5,578 bases of DNA from an uncultured Oscillospiraceae bacterium (GTDB taxonomy: Bacteria > Bacillota > Clostridia > Oscillospirales > Acutalibacteraceae). Below, piece by piece: positions 5,356 to 5,578 of the stretch; position 1 is the stretch's first letter; every line of letters begins with the position of its first letter. A program made the translations under genes and the position numbers. The stretch is taken from contig URNF01000126.1 in the NCBI GenBank assembly GCA_900549155.1, forward strand, positions 1 through 5,578. Direction: 5' to 3'. A model generated the notes under the pieces. The model was not told the origin of the DNA. It did not search any database and worked only from the letters and a program-made list of their open reading frames with translations.

Positions 5356-5578
5356 ACGGATTGACGGCGTTCGTTTCCGCCGTAGCGCTTGTCGCAGTCG
5401 TCTCGGCTGTTGCAGCGGTTGCTGCCGTGGTCGCGACGGTGGTGCTTGCCGCCGTTGTCGTTGTCGTCGCTGTTTTTACCGTTGTTGCAGCGGTGGTGAC
5501 GGGCGTTTCGGTGGTCGCGGCGGGTGTCCCGACCGTGACAGCGGCGGGAAGATCGGCGGGATGGGCGCTGCTGCCCCA
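5354..5578 (-). CDS. Thr/Ala-rich C-terminal tail of an unidentified protein (partial)
   Basis: On the minus strand an open frame enters from the right edge and ends at TAA (plus 5354-5356), giving 74 residues. It starts WGSSAHPADLPAAVTVGTP and continues almost entirely in Thr and Ala, with scattered Val, Glu, Ser and Pro, ending TAETNAVNP. Thr is roughly a third of the residues and Ala slightly over a quarter. Such Thr-rich, uncharged, low-complexity stretches are usual for linkers or stalks of secreted and surface proteins in Firmicutes, but here it is the C-terminus itself, with no sortase signal or anchor after it. The stop lies directly beside the trmB-unit terminator, consistent with convergent genes. 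The opposite strand also has an open frame from ATG 5331, discussed in the findings. The catalytic or structural domain, if any, is outside the window. Confidence 0.55.
   Translation of the reverse strand, partial: WGSSAHPADLPAAVTVGTPAATTETPVTTAATTVKTATTTTTAASTTVATTAATAATAETTATSATAETNAVNP

Noticed and set aside
5354..5578. Repetitive GTN/GCN-like tract considered as a repeat array or CRISPR
   Set aside because: There is no fixed unit length or spacer. The repetition is at the codon-composition level (Thr/Ala) and is explained by a low-complexity protein tail.

Overview
The window reads as chromosomal housekeeping DNA from a GC-rich Clostridia-type Firmicute, most likely an Oscillospiraceae/Ruminococcaceae-like gut bacterium. 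The evidence is GGAGG-type ribosome binding sites, extended -10 promoters, tight intrinsic terminators, a TrmB beginning with the Firmicute-style RMRRKK motif, and an archaeal-type phosphoglycerate mutase of the kind common in clostridia. The species assignment is inference. I see no tRNA, rRNA, CRISPR array, transposase or integrase.

Layout. Positions 1-129 are the last 42 codons of a medium-chain dehydrogenase/reductase, closed by a strong terminator (131-163). A membrane-anchored, probably beta-propeller, extracytoplasmic protein follows (217-1239). Next is a two-gene unit, a TRIC/UPF0126 membrane channel or transporter (1294-1947) and an alpha/beta hydrolase of the lysophospholipase/monoacylglycerol lipase type (1949-2866). 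The two are separated by one base and close with a terminator at 2849-2884. The propeller gene and the TRIC gene each have their own promoter with an identical 14-base core.

Positions 2885-3015 are non-coding. On the minus strand lies apgM (3071-4279), converging on the hydrolase and ending at a very strong hairpin (3016-3063). A divergent promoter region (about 4280-4408) drives apgM leftward and trmB rightward. trmB (4409-5083) is followed by a conserved-looking 72-residue protein (5116-5334), and both end at a hairpin terminator (5313-5355). The right edge (5354-5578) is best read as the Thr/Ala-rich C-terminal tail of a minus-strand protein that continues outside the window.

Functionally this is a patchwork of small transcription units: central carbon or amino-acid metabolism (apgM), tRNA modification (trmB), lipid or ester hydrolysis and a small-solute membrane protein, plus two uncharacterised products. 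I found no obvious new multi-gene system. The observation most worth following is that the TrmB homologue lacks several residues known to matter for m7G46 methylation in E. coli, while its SAM-binding motif and C-terminal signature are intact. The extreme Thr/Ala tail and the short trmB-linked protein come next.
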